From: Anodontia alba
Taxonomy: Eukaryota > Mollusca > Bivalvia > Lucinida > Lucinidae
Reading direction: 5' to 3'
DNA length: 64,000 nt
Assembly: GCA_964016985.1 (NCBI GenBank)
Contig: OZ024821.1
Span: 88,902,535-88,966,534 of the forward strand
Shown one piece after another: positions 22,830 through 34,646 of this stretch (the first letter of the stretch is position 1; the number at the start of each line of letters is the position of its first letter). Under the pieces are notes generated by a model, which did no database searches, was not told the DNA's origin, and worked only from the letters and a program-made list of their open reading frames with translations. Position numbers and translations under genes: made by a program.

Positions 22830-23630
22830 GAGTCTAAGAACGTTATATCCTCCAAAACTAGCTGTGGTGTCGGTGCGGATAGGAGTGGGGAGAATAGGAC
22901 GTCTGTTGACAGCGCAGATCTATAATGGAGGTATAATGAAAAGCTGGGTAACATACATCAGCTCATCACTTATGCAGATAAGGAAGCTCATAGAAAGCTA
23001 AAAAAGATGTTTGCAAATGGGCGATTTTCAGTGTTAAAGATGGATGCATAACGGTCGCTTTTTTTTTATTTTTTTTTTTTTATTTTCATTTTCACTAACA
23101 CAAAATATAACCAGAAATATAATTACGCCTTTTGACTTCTTTTTGCTTCCCACCTAGCGCATATTTTGATTACGTTAAGTTCAAGATTCTGTTTAGCTGA
23201 AGTACACATCACTTAATCTGTCGGTTCTGGTCTGAGCAATATGATCCGGATCCACATGGTCTGCTCAGGAATGTCTGTCCGAATATAAAGGGTGTTCATC
23301 GAAGCATATTTATAAGGAATTAATGCACTTTCAGGAAGGGACAACTCCGTCAAAATTGTTTTGTGTCCCTTCTGAAAAGGACTACTCCAAAAGGAAACAA
23401 TTAGCTCCCCTTGGGAACGAACTATTTACTTTCAGAGAAGACCCATATTCAGAAACGGATTAGTGAGCAGGAAAGCTAACAGAAAGTCACAAAGTTTGTT
23501 CCCCTTGATTGAAATTGCTGAAAATGTACCACGTCAGTGTTTCAATCCCCTAATAAGCCACAACAGAAAGTAATTTTAGCCAAAATTTATATCTGGTAAT
23601 AATATTAATAATTTTGCTCAGGAATGTCTG
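22830..23630. other. Intergenic sequence with old repeat fragments
   Basis: T-rich run at 23059-23081, MITE-C-like piece TGCTCAGGAATGTCTGTCCG at 23261-23282, and AAAGAATT-type repeat pieces at 23335-23500. No gene-like frame. Confidence 0.4.
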
Positions 23631-23638
23631 TCCGAATG

Positions 23639-23839
23639 TTAACCCTTGTCCTGCTGCTCTCGGATATGTCCTGCTTTTCCAAACAGTGTAGATCCAGATC
23701 AATTGGCTTCTGAAGAAGCCAACTGATATGGATCTGCTCTGTTTGCTATTGACTGTGAATTTATTTCAACAATCTGGATCAAGTAATCTGATTGGCCAAA
23801 AATTAAAAATGGGCGTGGCATCTTAATTTATTCAGTTAA
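23639..23839. mobile_element. MITE-I bounded by TTAA
   Basis: Starts TTAACCCTTGTCCTGCTG. Core AACAGTGTAGATCCAGATCA, TTGGCTTC/GAAGCCAA and GATATGGATCTGCTCTGTTT. The right part is AAGTAATCTGATTGGCC..TCTTAATTTATTCAG, then TTAA. Same family as 42245-42454 (inverted) and 52335-52548. Confidence 0.75.
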
Positions 23840-23900
23840 GAGTATTCATCGAAAGTAGCGCACTATACTACTATAGAAGCTATTTATCAAAGTATATTTT

Positions 23901-23931
<31 letters not shown>

Positions 23932-24708
23932 CGGAAAAGAAAGAAAGAAATGCCACAGAAAGTGATTTAAAACAAAATTCATGTCTGGTAATAATATTTA
24001 TAATTTTGTCTAAAGAAATAGGGTATTCAATGAAGCATAATCAAAATATATAAGTAAATAAAATGTCAAAGAAAGTTTAGACAAAAAATATAATTCAAAA
24101 TAGTTTTGTCCGAATATTCAAAAAAAAAAAAAAAAAAAAAAGAAAGAAAGAAAATAACTAAAAGTAATTTAAACAACAAACACAACAATAATAATAGTAA
24201 TAATAATAATAAGAAGAAGAATGGCTCTGTCCAATAAAATTTCTGTTCTGCTCTGTTCTGTTGTTCTAATGAAGACATACGATCATGGTCAATCCTGTCA
24301 GGTTCTCGGCTGTATTACGGCTTGATGTCATAAGCGCAGACACCAGATTGTAAAACCAGTCATGCTTCTCATTTGCATAATTAAGTGCACACTTCGGTTA
24401 TGATACGGGCATTAATTACCTGGTTAATACCCAGTATTCCTGTACCTCGCGGAGCTAATGGCACGCTGTTAAATTAATTAAGCAGGCGATGATTGATTGT
24501 AGATAACTTAACAAGTATGGGCGAGATCCATGCCCTAGATACAAAAGCCTACAAGCGGCTTGTGACGTATATTATTGATGAGATAATCATCTATATAGGT
24601 ACATACATGGAGATTATAATCTGTGTGTATGCTAGATATTCATCATTCCATTGCCAGGAAGGAAGAAAGACTTATCTAAAGATTATCGCCTTTGTGACGC
24701 TGTCATAC

Positions 24709-24745
24709 ATATATTTACAAGCATTAAGAGTCGAGACATTCAGTG
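24709..24745 (+). promoter_or_regulatory. Probable core promoter of gene C
   Basis: CATATATTTACAAG (TACAAG at 24716-24721) and CATTCAGTG at 24737-24745, 15 nt apart, correspond to TACAAG and CATTCTGTC in genes A and B. The TATA box is weaker (TATATTTA). CATTCAGTG contains a good initiator (TCAGT). Confidence 0.5.
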
Positions 24746-24782
24746 ATCGCTGAGAAACCACACTGCACCGACGGACGACAAG

Positions 24783-25145
24783 ATGGGAATGGAAAAGTTT
24801 TATATGTATGCTCAACTGTACGAGAGCCAGCGCCGCTACCAGAGAGCGTGTGATCAACTATTGCTACTGAACCAAAGACTGACGTTGCTAAATCGACGTT
24901 ACGGCAGCGCTAGATACAACGACCAGAAGATATTCCGCTACAGTCTGCGCATGCGTATTCTGACTGTGGAAGGCCTTCTGAACGCTTACTGTAACTATGC
25001 ATGCCTAAAGAAGAATGAAGTTTTAGACCTCCGGTTCAAGCTCTATGGTGAAGATCCGTCAGATGGCGAAAGACTCTATAGCGGTTTTTCGCCCGACGAA
25101 GTCACTGACGGCGAAGATGATGCCGTTGACGACGACGTGCAGTGA
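24783..25145 (+). CDS. Small intronless gene C, divergent paralogue of A and B
   Basis: 120 residues, start in CAAGATGGG context. About 55 of the first 87 residues match gene A, including MYAxLYESQRR, RACDQ, LLLN, RYxSAR, LRMRIL, EGL and EVLDLR. The tail is longer and strongly acidic (DGEDDAVDDD). The arrangement of two helices, a basic linker and an acidic tail is kept, although nucleotide identity is well below that of A and B, which suggests selection on the protein. It lies 7.2 kb from gene B in the same orientation, with its own promoter and 3' element. Function unknown. No similarity to a named family is evident to me. Confidence 0.75.
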   Translation: MGMEKFYMYAQLYESQRRYQRACDQLLLLNQRLTLLNRRYGSARYNDQKIFRYSLRMRILTVEGLLNAYCNYACLKKNEVLDLRFKLYGEDPSDGERLYSGFSPDEVTDGEDDAVDDDVQ

Positions 25146-25178
25146 TTGGTAGAAAAAAAATCGGCTTAGTGCCACAAA

Positions 25179-25214
25179 GGTCCTTTCAGTGGGCCAACAA
25201 ATACCTAGAAAGAA
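25179..25214 (+). terminator. Histone-like 3' element of gene C
   Basis: 33 nt after the stop, ACAAAGGTCCTTTCAGTGGG (SL proper 25179-25195) has outer stem GGTCC/GGGCC and a TTTCAG loop region, close to the histone pattern of AAAGG, a UUUC loop and CCAACAAA. Eleven nt later comes AGAAAGAA. The stem has a U-G pair and is not perfect. The spacing equals that of A and B, and this copy is the most histone-like of the three. Confidence 0.55.
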
Positions 25215-25339
25215 TACCATATAGATTGTCGCATTTAGAAAGAAAAAGAAAGTCTCGCTATACATGGGCATACCACACATTACACGTGTCCGTACGAAAG
25301 AAAAAATGTTTTCAGCATAAAGGGATCACAGCATAAATT

Positions 25340-25440
25340 ATTTTCCTTCTTTATTATAGGGTCTGCTCTTAAAGGAAAGAATTTGCTCCATTGGGAGCAA
25401 ATTCTTTCCTTTAAGAGTAGCCCTTATATTGGAAACAGCA
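25340..25440. mobile_element. Short palindrome of the AAAGAATT repeat family
   Basis: CTCTTAAAGGAAAGAATTTG, CTCC/GGAG centre and CAAATTCTTTCCTTTAAGAG form an almost perfect hairpin of about 55 bases. Confidence 0.65.
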
Positions 25441-25947
25441 TAGAGAGATTTCATTTTCAGATTTCGCTGTGTGCGTAAAAGCAATTCTATTCTGGCTACA
25501 CCACTGCGGTATATAAAAGATAATGCGGTATATAAAAGATAATTTACTCAAGATGTATAAAAATAAAAGCATGAAATGAAAATTATCAAGAATTAAGTTT
25601 ATACATCTATACAGACAATAAAGATTTTCTTTTGTGAAGTAATGTAGTTACTTAAAAAAAAAAAACAAAAAACAAAAAAACTTGATTATCAAAGGATTAC
25701 CGTGTAGACCCTAAATATTCAGACACCTTAGCGATTTATCATACCAATAAGTCTTAACTTAGCCTGGCACCATGCTACGAGTTTTACATTTCTAATCTAA
25801 CAAAGGTAAAATACTCCTCTTTGACTATTTTTCTGCACATATTACCTCCCTTACCAGTCAGAACCTCATCAGTTAAACTGATCAGCCATATCAGACAGAA
25901 GGACATCCCAAAAGATAGGACTTTTTTTGTAAAATGTGTGCGTGTAT

Positions 25948-25951
<4 letters not shown>

Positions 25952-25991
<40 letters not shown>
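25952..25991. repeat. (TG)n microsatellite
   Basis: Uninterrupted TG repeat. Confidence 0.95.
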
Positions 25992-25992
<1 letters not shown>

Positions 25993-26070
25993 AAAAGCAA
26001 TACCGAGAAATGCCTAACATAGAAGTTTTTTTTATTAATGAAAAAAAAAAAAAAAAAAACATATATCCCT

Positions 26071-26275
26071 ACTGAATATCATGATTGGGACACTTTAACT
26101 CCTTATTATACTTGTTCTAAAGATAAAACAAATCCATTACATTACCTATTGACACGCCCAAAAACTGCTAGATTAGTTACAAACAGGTAGACCCAGATCA
26201 GCTGTCACGTTCTGTGGCATCTGGTCTATATGAACAGTGTTTGCTCAGGCCTGTCTGTCCCAATACTTAGGAAAA
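26071..26275. mobile_element. MITE-C, diverged
   Basis: GGGACACTTTAACTCCTTAT, AACAGGTAGACCCAGATCAG, TGGTCTATATGAACAGTGTT and CTGTCTGTCCCAATACTTAG in MITE-C order. Confidence 0.6.
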
Positions 26276-26338
26276 AACGGAAGTTACGTTCTTGAAATGG
26301 TTATTCTCATACAGTATAGTGTTTTGTCTGTGGTTTTT

Positions 26339-26562
26339 ACCGTATATACCCTAAGTACTGGGACACCTTAACTTCTTACCATACTTGTCCTAAAATTTGA
26401 AAAAAAATCTATTTTACCACATGTTGATGTGTCTAAAATAGTGCTGGATTAGTGGCAAACAGTGTAGACCCTGATCAGACGCCGCGTTCAGCGGCGTCTG
26501 ATCTGGGTCTACACTGTTTGCTCAGGTCTGCCTGTCCTAATATTTAGCGTTATTATGCCATA
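26339..26562. mobile_element. MITE-C, full length
   Basis: Ends TACCGTATATACCCTAAGTA and CTAATATTTAGCGTTATTATG. The core is a perfect hairpin: AGTGTAGACCCTGATCAGAC, GCCGCGTTCAGCGGC, GTCTGATCTGGGTCTACACT. A partial third copy follows at 26620-26690 and is cut by a T-run. Confidence 0.8.
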
Positions 26563-26694
26563 AATGAATCTGTTTGCGATGTTCGTATCCTCCTGTCGCT
26601 ATGCAAACCTGTGAGCAACAAACATTTGAAATTAGACCACCAGTGTAGAGTCTGACTCCACAAAACGCGGCGTCCGATCAGGAACAGATCTGTT

Positions 26695-26743
26695 TTTTTT
26701 TTTTTTTTTTTTTTTTCGTTTTTTTTTTTTTTTTTTTTTTTTG
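26695..26743. repeat. Poly-T run
   Basis: Almost pure T for about 49 bases with one interruption. Confidence 0.9.
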
Positions 26744-26759
26744 GCGCTGCAAGGAAATA

Positions 26760-27410
26760 ATGTGTTTCATAAGAAAATGTATTTGAGAGCTATGTGGTTA
26801 TGTATGGTCGATCTGAGAAATTTTCTTTGAAAGAATTCAAGAGATCTACAAAACAAAACAAAACGAGTGGGTCCAAGTCATCAAACCACTCTATCAGTCT
26901 GAATAGACTAGCTCCTAGACCTTAATGTCATTTTTTTTCACTCCTTACTATATGCTTATTCAAATTTATGTATGATACCTTATATAGCCAGTCTCTAATA
27001 GCTGCTCTCTGACATAATGATACCTCCAAGTTGAGTTGCTGCCATCAAAGAGGTGAGGTAAGCAGTAAGCAGTAGACGGCCCTTAATTCATAAAGTAAAT
27101 AAGTAATTATAATTCATTGATGAAAATGATGTTGATATCCGTCTAGTAGTTAGTCTACGGTCTGAATAAAACGTGCTTTTAATCGGATTGAATATTGTAA
27201 AAAAAAAAAAAAAAATAACAACTTGCGAAAAGGCTTACGCGTGAATGGCGCCTTTTTGAACATAGATGATTAGCTCAACATGAGCCTATAAAAATTTAGA
27301 CATTAAAGAAAAAGGAGAAACTACCATATTTCAACACCATTCCTTAAATGCCATTAGCTGACAGTTATGTATTCATTTATTCAAGGTGACATCGCCAACC
27401 AAAGTCATTT
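26760..27410. other. Intergenic sequence, no supported feature
   Basis: No gene-like frame or palindrome; a poly-A run at 27199-27215. Confidence 0.35.
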
Positions 27411-27417
27411 TATTCTA

Positions 27418-27696
27418 CATTACGAAAACATGCCTATTCAAATATACTGAAAATTTTACCACCAACAAATGAAAATTTTCAGATAAAAAATTCTGATATT
27501 TTTCCTATTTCTGCTCAAAACATAAATTGTGGGTACTCGTTAGAACCGCCTCGGCGAGGCGGTTCTAACGAGTACCCACAATCTATGTTTTCGAGCAAAA
27601 CTAAGGAAAATAATGTATACCCCTGTAAACCCCAGTTTTACTATATAAAATTGGGGTTTAAGGGGGTCAAAGTTATATAGGCGTGTTTTCGTGATG
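27418..27696. mobile_element. MITE-B, full length
   Basis: Ends CATTACGAAAACATGCCTAT and ATAGGCGTGTTTTCGTGATG. The central palindrome GAACCGCCTCGGCGAGGCGG is perfect. Confidence 0.85.
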
Positions 27697-27959
27697 AGCT
27701 ATATTTATCTCTTTCTGAGGCTCTAAGCACCCGGTATTGTCCTGCAAGCCTGCACAAGAGCATATTTGAGTCGCAAAATAAGAAAATGGCATCTTAAACT
27801 GTCTTAAATTTGGCAATATTCAAAACAAAAACTTTAAATGATTCGTTTCTTTTATCCAAATTTCATAAAGTTTTCGATCGATGTCTTTTATGTTTTAGTC
27901 AAAATCATTTGATTTAATCATACCTATTTATAATGCAATAGTCAACTTTAAAATTTACC

Positions 27960-28110
27960 GCTCTCTGGGCAGATTAAACAGAAGACAATTGATGATATTT
28001 TTCCTATTTTCCCAGAACATATACTATGACATTTCGAAACAATTTGCATGAAATGTCGAATTCTGTTTTATGGGGAAAATAAAAATAATAAAAAAAATAT
28101 TTTAAATGGT
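27960..28110. mobile_element. MITE-G-like hairpin, diverged
   Basis: TATTTTTCCTATTTTCCCAG, ATGACATTTCG, CAATTTGCATGAAATGTCG and TTCTGTTTTATGGGGAAAAT match the arms of 4532-4751 and 62500-62640. Boundaries are eroded. Confidence 0.5.
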
Positions 28111-29285
28111 AAAATAATAATAATATAAAAAGATATTTTAAAATGAGTGCTGGGCATTAAAGAAGGAGAAATTGGTATATTGTTATGCAGCAAAATTTCA
28201 AACAAATAAATAATAAAAATAAAATAATAAAAATAATATAGCCACATTTATAAGTTGTTTATCATTTTTGGTACATCTTTGGATTTCTTTTTGTATATTT
28301 GTATTTTTGTGGAATTGCTGACATATCGAATAACAGAAAGAATAATTTCATTTAAAAGATTTTTATCGCATAAAAGATATTATGCAGATTTCTTCGCTAG
28401 AAGAATTTCACATTTATGGCTTCATCCGCCGTCAGGTGCATACTTGTGCAATTGATATGTCTGCGGGGGTACTTTGGACGGCTTGTCTATCATGAGCTGA
28501 GCCTTTGTTAACACAAATAAATCCCTTATGTGATTATGATGAGTAGCCTTGGGAATTAACACTTAAGACAATTGAAATGCAAACTAAAACTTTATGAATT
28601 TTCGAAATACTGAGACAAAAGTTAAAATAATAAAATATAGATTCGATTTTGATATGCTGTGAATCATAAGCATTATTATGATACTAAATATGCATGTAGC
28701 GTTTAATGAAAGCAAAAACAGTTTTCCCGACTTTGAAATTTACCCTGCCCACGTGTTAAAATATTAGGCGGGAAATGCAAGCTCTTAACACGTTGTCACG
28801 GGTATTTTCATTGGCTGATTGTAATAATGATGTGCTACGGAGTGTTTGAGTGGTTACTTACGAAAGAGAGAGCGAGAGAGCGAAAAACAAGACTTAGTTA
28901 AGTTTGAGATACGAGTGGTTCACCATCGTGAGAAATAATTTGGATTTCCAAATGAAAAGTAATTGCGCGAATAATTAAATCTGGAAGGCCAGTTGAACAA
29001 TCAGAATTATTATTTGTTATTGAAACTTGAACACTGTGTTGTAATTGTTGTTTTGGCGCGAACATTGTTGTTTTGTTATTTGAATATATAATTTGTGGAT
29101 TTCCATAAAGGAATTGAAACAGAAACTTGTACTGTACTTTTTTCATATTAAAAAAATCGAAATTGATTTCTGTCATAAATCTACGGCATAAGAATATTTC
29201 AGCACCACTCCTTACATGCCATTAGCTGACAGTTATGCATTCATTTACTCGTGGGGTCAAGGTGACATCGCTAACCTAACGCATT
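28110..29285. other. Intergenic sequence, no supported feature
   Basis: AT-rich with AAT-type low complexity at 28080-28245. A frame at 28255-28455 has no recognisable features. A block at 29187-29290 (AATATTTCAGCACCACTCCTTACATGCCATTAGCTGACAGTTATG) repeats 27328-27410, of which CATTAGCTGACAGTTATG is the clearest shared part. Confidence 0.4.
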
Positions 29286-29293
29286 TTATTTTA

Positions 29294-29294
29294 G

Positions 29295-29374
<80 letters not shown>
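29294..29374. repeat. (TA)n microsatellite, left of MITE-E
   Basis: Pure TA repeat that resumes on the far side of the MITE. Confidence 0.97.
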
Positions 29375-29610
<236 letters not shown>

Positions 29611-29763
29611 TAAGTAGCCCTTGTTGTCTTGCATGCCTGCACAAATGATATTTTGTTTTATTTTCTCTTCCTATTTTCAGGGAAAAATAAGGGTTTTTTT
29701 TTTGTTTTTTTTGTTTTTTTTTTCGAAATGTGGCCTGCTGATTTTTTTCCCAGTATGGGAAGC

Positions 29764-29955
29764 GTTAACTCTTTCACTGCCACAGGTGATAATAATAGGC
29801 TTTTACAAACAGCATAGATCCAGATGTGACGGCTCATAATGATAACTGAATGTTTGACATTAAGTCTTTCAACTTTATATGTAAACTTCTTTCCAAGCGA
29901 TAGTATATTTAAAAAAAAAATGCAGACGACAATGTCGTCTGAAATTTGGCACCGA
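29764..29955. mobile_element. TTAA-type MITE fragment with AACAGCATAGATC core
   Basis: GTTAACTCTTTCACTGCCAC, then AAACAGCATAGATCCAGATG and TGACGGCTCATAATGA, then GACGACAATGTCGTCTGAAA and CCGAAAGAGTAAG. The two outer ends are loosely inverted. Confidence 0.45.
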
Positions 29956-30344
29956 AAGAGTAAGAATCCTGTGAGCTGACACAAAAGTTATCAAATGTCA
30001 TTGGTTACTATAGAATATTTCGATGACAAAAGAAGGTCCTGGCCAGACTGCGCGGATATGTAGGTTAAGTGGGTCGTTTTTGTTCACTTATGACATAAGG
30101 GATCTTTTCCAACGTTGTGCTTCGTACCGTATTGACCCTCGGGGCACATTCTTTCCTTCTAGTATATGCACCTTTTTCAGAAGGGCTTTGTGTGCAGAAA
30201 AGCAAAAATAAAATCACAAGATTTATTTATATTGTAAAAATTTGCGGAAAAACTACCAAGTGTGTCCTGTCCACTTAATTAATCTGATTTTATACAATTT
30301 ATACATGTATATACAAACAGCCGCGGGGTGACAGAATATTCAAT

Positions 30345-30705
<361 letters not shown>

Positions 30706-30721
30706 CGTAGATCAAGGTCTG

Positions 30722-30925
30722 AACATGCACAGTTTTTTATTTATTTTTTATTTTATTTATTCAAATTTTATGACATAAATACATATATTTGTCAAAAACA
30801 AATATACATAAATGCCAAGGGATTGGATGTAGGCTAGGCCTATATTTATCCTTCCCCAGGGTGCTGTGACAGATGCAGAAAACATATAATCAGTACATAC
30901 AATAGATGAACTACATGTCAATACA
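30722..30925 (-). repeat. Possible 3' tail of a LINE or SINE
   Basis: On the minus strand the sequence ends in AATAAATAAAATAAAAAAT-type A-rich tail after GGGGAAGGATAAATATAGG and GCATTTATGTATATTTG. It looks like a retrotransposon 3' UTR, but there is no coding sequence to confirm it. Confidence 0.35.
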
Positions 30926-31029
30926 TATTAACAAGCAAATATTACAAATACGTGGAATTAATGGATAATTTACGATGAAGATTAAAAGAGAAAAAAGCAG
31001 AAGAAAGAAAATGAATGATGAGACAAATA

Positions 31030-31263
31030 AAAAAAAAAAAAAAAAAAGAGAGAGGGATTGACATCAAATTCATACCACAAATATAGATCTATAGCGCAAT
31101 GTTTTTAGTATTTGAGATGTGCTTTAATCACATGCACAGTCAAGTCAAGGCAGGCATAGATAGAGTTGTTGAAAACCTGCAAGGAGTGTAGACTGCTCCG
31201 GGTGAATTACGCATGCTTTGCATAGTCTCGTCTGAGTATACGCGTTTCTCTTATGCCCGAAAA

Positions 31264-31303
<40 letters not shown>

Positions 31304-32308
31304 GAAACACTGCGTCTCAAGTACGCACTTATGGCAGTAATGTAATTTTCTTTGTTTGGATTTTTGAATAAGAAGAAAACTAATCTTCCTTGATTAGTCG
31401 AAATGAGCGCTAGGTAGCCCCTCTGTTCGGATTTGTGTGCACGTGGGTTTTGGCGACAGATGTCGTTCAGATTTGGACAGTTGATTTAATGAAAAGAGTG
31501 CGAACTGAAGGATTATGGGTTTGACCTGAAATCTAAAAAAATGCGTATTATATTTCTATAAAACTGTATTTATGTATACTGTTGCGCCACCATTTCCGGG
31601 TCAGTTACACGTCAATGGCTGTTATAACCTACAGGATTGCTTGTCATCGGATATGTTTGATACCATTAGATCGCCAACTTATATGTGTGCAAAATACCTA
31701 TTAGCTTTCTTCCAGATGGCTTCGGGTTATGTCTCAGGATTCCTTAATATAAGACCACTGTCAGACTCCAATTCCGGGTCATGTCGCCGATAGCGGGTCA
31801 CTTGATGTGTAGAGACGCTGGCCACACAGACTTGATAGAAATGGACCATTTGCCTTACATTGGACATGAAATAATACATCAAGCCATTTTTTCTGACAGA
31901 AAAATATTTTCACATACCCATTCACGTGAAAATGTAGAGGAATGGCACATACCATTTATCATTACTGAACTGATAAAAGAAGCATCTGCATTTAAACTGA
32001 AACCAGCTATGCCGTTCGTTTAGTACTGAGCTGAGAAAAATATGATCAACAAAACACGAGATTACTGATATTATCAAGATGGAAAAAAGCCGTAACTACT
32101 ATGTTTACATTGCTTTTCCTCTCGCTCTCTGGAAGCACAATGTTGCTTAAACTATTCAAGTGAAAATAGCAACGAAACTAGATGACTGGCTTTTGGCTCC
32201 AAACACAAAATACTTGACCAATCATAGCTTACATACCGTTCCTGATTTTTATTTCTCCTCAGTCATTGGTGCATACTTACTTTTGACTAAACTTCGAGCC
32301 GACAATAG

Positions 32309-32342
<34 letters not shown>

Positions 32343-32390
32343 CCAAAAAGCACGGTCTCTCCTGTCCCAGGAGTAAACTTTGTAAACTCA
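31030..32390. other. Intergenic sequence with homopolymer runs
   Basis: Poly-A at 31029-31046, poly-T at 31267-31301, poly-A at 32310-32341. Two adjacent plus-strand frames (31572-31793 and 31781-32023) resemble nothing I know, and I see no splice context, so no gene is called. Confidence 0.4.
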
Positions 32391-32395
32391 AATAC

Positions 32396-32641
32396 CAGGG
32401 CTCAGTTGTTCAAAGCTAACGATGTCGTTAGTTAACGATTCGTTAAAAGTTTAATCGAGTGATACGCAAATATGCTGAAATTTTTGCTGAAAAATGTGAG
32501 TAGCTTTTGCAGTGCAAAAGCTACTCACATTTTTTCAGCAAAAAATATCAGAATATTGTGTATTGAATCCGCTAGAACAGTTAACGAAATGACCCTTAAC
32601 GAGCTCGTTAAGCTAACGACGCTTTGAACAACCGGGCCCTG
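32396..32641. mobile_element. MITE-D, copy 1
   Basis: 246 bp. Ends CAGGGCTCAGTTGTTCAAAG and CTTTGAACAACCGGGCCCTG. The centre GAGTAGCTTTTGCAGTGCAA against TGCAAAAGCTACTC is a perfect palindrome. Subterminal AACGATGTCGTTAGTTAACG and CGAGCTCGTTAAGCTAACGA are motif-rich. Confidence 0.85.
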
Positions 32642-32950
32642 AATTTAAAATAACGCTGTCGATATCCATTCGAATTTAAATTTACTGAATTCAATTTAGG
32701 AATAAATAAGGAAAATAAGTTTTATACCAAGTGTCTTTAATACTTTCAGGACAACCTGTCAAAGACAAATGACTCGGAAAGAGTGACATGACCGTACCAA
32801 GGTTGTCAAGCTATGTAAAAAGCGCTGAGAGAGGAAACCTATACAGTCGAATGTCCAGATGATCACATCAGTCGACTCTCCAAGTGCTCACATGAGTTAA
32901 AAATATATAATTTTGAAATTACATTTATTTCTCATTTAAGCTCAAGAAGT

Positions 32951-33198
32951 CAGGGCCCGGTTGTTCAAAGCGTCGTTAGCTTAACGAGCTCGTTAAGGGT
33001 CATTTCGTTAACTGTTCTAGCGGATTCAATATACAATATTCTGATATTTTTTGCTGAAAAAAATGTGAGTAGCTTTTGCACTGCAAAAGCTACTCACATT
33101 TTTTCAGCAAAAAATTTCAGCGTATTTGCGTATCACTCGATGTAAATTTTAACGAATCGTTAACTAACGACGTCGTTAGCTTTGAACAACTGGGCCCA
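32951..33198. mobile_element. MITE-D, copy 2, inverted
   Basis: Same element in opposite orientation, 309 bases from copy 1. It begins CAGGGCCCGGTTGTTCAAAG and ends TTTGAACAACTGGGCCCAG. Confidence 0.85.
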
Positions 33199-33404
33199 GG
33201 TTATTTTGCGTCATTGGGATCTCAGATGAGTAAATATTTATATATCTTAGATCGAATGGAAAGCAATATGGGAAGATTGATATTCTGTATATGCATGTGA
33301 GGGACCAACCATCACACGTCTGTCAAGAGCTCTTGAAATAAGATACATTGGTCGGGAAGTATCAAAAGCTGTGTCGTAACGTTAGAAAACGTACCTTTTG
33401 ACAT

Positions 33405-33580
33405 GAACGCTCAACGATGATTCAAATCAGCCTGCGCATCGGCACAGTCTGAACAGAGTCTTTGTTGTCCGCATGAAGATGCTTTGCCTTCTTGGTTCTC
33501 CTAAATGCGCCCAGTAAAGATTCTGATCAGACTGTGCGAATGTACAGGTTGATCTGACTCTTTACTGGGCGTACACGTCC
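33405..33580. repeat. Dispersed repeat with GATCAG...CTGATC pairs
   Basis: TCAGCCTGCGCATCGGCACA and CCAGTAAAGATTCTGATCAG with GTTGATCTGACTCTTTACTGG form overlapping imperfect hairpins related to the element at 35362. Confidence 0.45.
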
Positions 33581-33639
33581 GTTGGGACTCGTTAGTATTT
33601 TACCGAATTGTTTTTTGATATTTAGTTTTCATGAGGCCC

Positions 33640-33745
33640 AGCAGGCATATAACGTTTATATAACGTCGCATGAACGTCGATACAACTTCATGACGTTGCA
33701 TAGACCTCCATACGACCTTGTATAAACATAATGTGCCCGCTGAAT
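33640..33745. repeat. Short degenerate ACGT-rich repeat
   Basis: CCCAGCAGGCATATAACGTT, ATAACGTCGCATGAACGTCG and CATGACGTTGCATAGACCTC repeat an AACGTC-like unit in a decaying series, ending GTGCCCGCTG, the inverse of the start. Confidence 0.45.
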
Positions 33746-33916
33746 TAGGAGATAATTGCATTCAAATTTGTCATTTGGGGAGGTAAATCGGCGGTTTTGC
33801 GGTCGGAAATTTCGTTTTACGGCGACGCGTCATTTTTGCTGTTGAAAAAAATATACCATTTACAGAAAGCGACAAGTGCTGGATAGTGAACAAACACAAA
33901 CACAGTCCTAAGATCC

Positions 33917-33970
33917 GTACAACATACAAGGCTGCACATCTGTACAACATACAAGGCTGCACATCTGTAA
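33917..33970. repeat. Two-copy 27-bp tandem repeat
   Basis: GTACAACATACAAGGCTGCA followed by CATCT occurs twice back to back. Confidence 0.75.
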
Positions 33971-34328
33971 AATCTGGTCTATCTTCATTCTTCCGCATAT
34001 ATAGTAATGCAGCGGAAAAACAAACAGGACAAAATAGACCAAACTGCATGAATGACTCCGTCTTCGCTTGCCCTAGTGTCATACTTCGCAGGCATATGCT
34101 CGCGTAAAAATAACCAATACAGGCGCAAATCACAATAACAAATTGACTTATTTTTCCTTTGCCATTGATATCTATTTAGAATACTAATAAAATAATGCTA
34201 GGCAAAAGTATCATATTCCTCCGGGTGAAACTTTACTATATAGCCCTCTCAGAAATGTAATAATTATTTTTATCATACTAAACTTACGAACGAACCGTAC
34301 GCGCACCCTCTGCTGCGCTTGTGATTTT

Positions 34329-34330
<2 letters not shown>

Positions 34331-34379
<49 letters not shown>
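34331..34379. repeat. (TG)n microsatellite
   Basis: Uninterrupted GT repeat. Confidence 0.97.
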
Positions 34380-34382
<3 letters not shown>

Positions 34383-34516
34383 ACTATCACCCTAGAAAAA
34401 ATAATAAGATATATCGTCCTCATGCCTATGGGGGTTTGTAGGGGAATTTCAAATGAGGCATAATAAATATGAAGTGTCAAGCGTTATTTTCTCGGAATAA
34501 AAAAATAGCATGTCAA

Positions 34517-34626
34517 CTCCCAGTTAGCATTCTTCATAAATCTACAGCGGGCCGTTATCGGCCCGTCAGCTACCCTGACGGGCCGATAACGGCCCGCTAC
34601 AGATTTATGTAGACTGCTTACAGGGC
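34517..34626. mobile_element. MITE-E palindrome next to a coding exon
   Basis: CCCAGTTAGCATTCTTCATAA, of which CAGTTAGCATTCTTCATAA is diagnostic, then GCGGGCCGTTATCGGCCCG and its inverse, ending TTTATGTAGACTGCTTAC. It lies 20 bases past the stop codon of the minus-strand ORF and so may form part of its 3' UTR. Confidence 0.75.
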
Positions 34627-34646
34627 TGACACTTTAGAGCTAAATC

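Noticed and set aside
24493..24753. An 86-codon frame just upstream of gene C
   Set aside because: It runs through the inferred promoter and initiator of gene C and resembles no known protein.
31572..32023. Two overlapping plus-strand frames as a small gene
   Set aside because: No recognisable domain, different frames, no splice or promoter signals, no sign of conservation.
33771..34133. A minus-strand frame of 120 codons, with a basic C-terminus
   Set aside because: Cysteine-rich hydrophobic composition without a known pattern. It spans a 27-bp tandem repeat, has no splice context, and a plus-strand frame covers the same bases equally well. Possible but unsupported.
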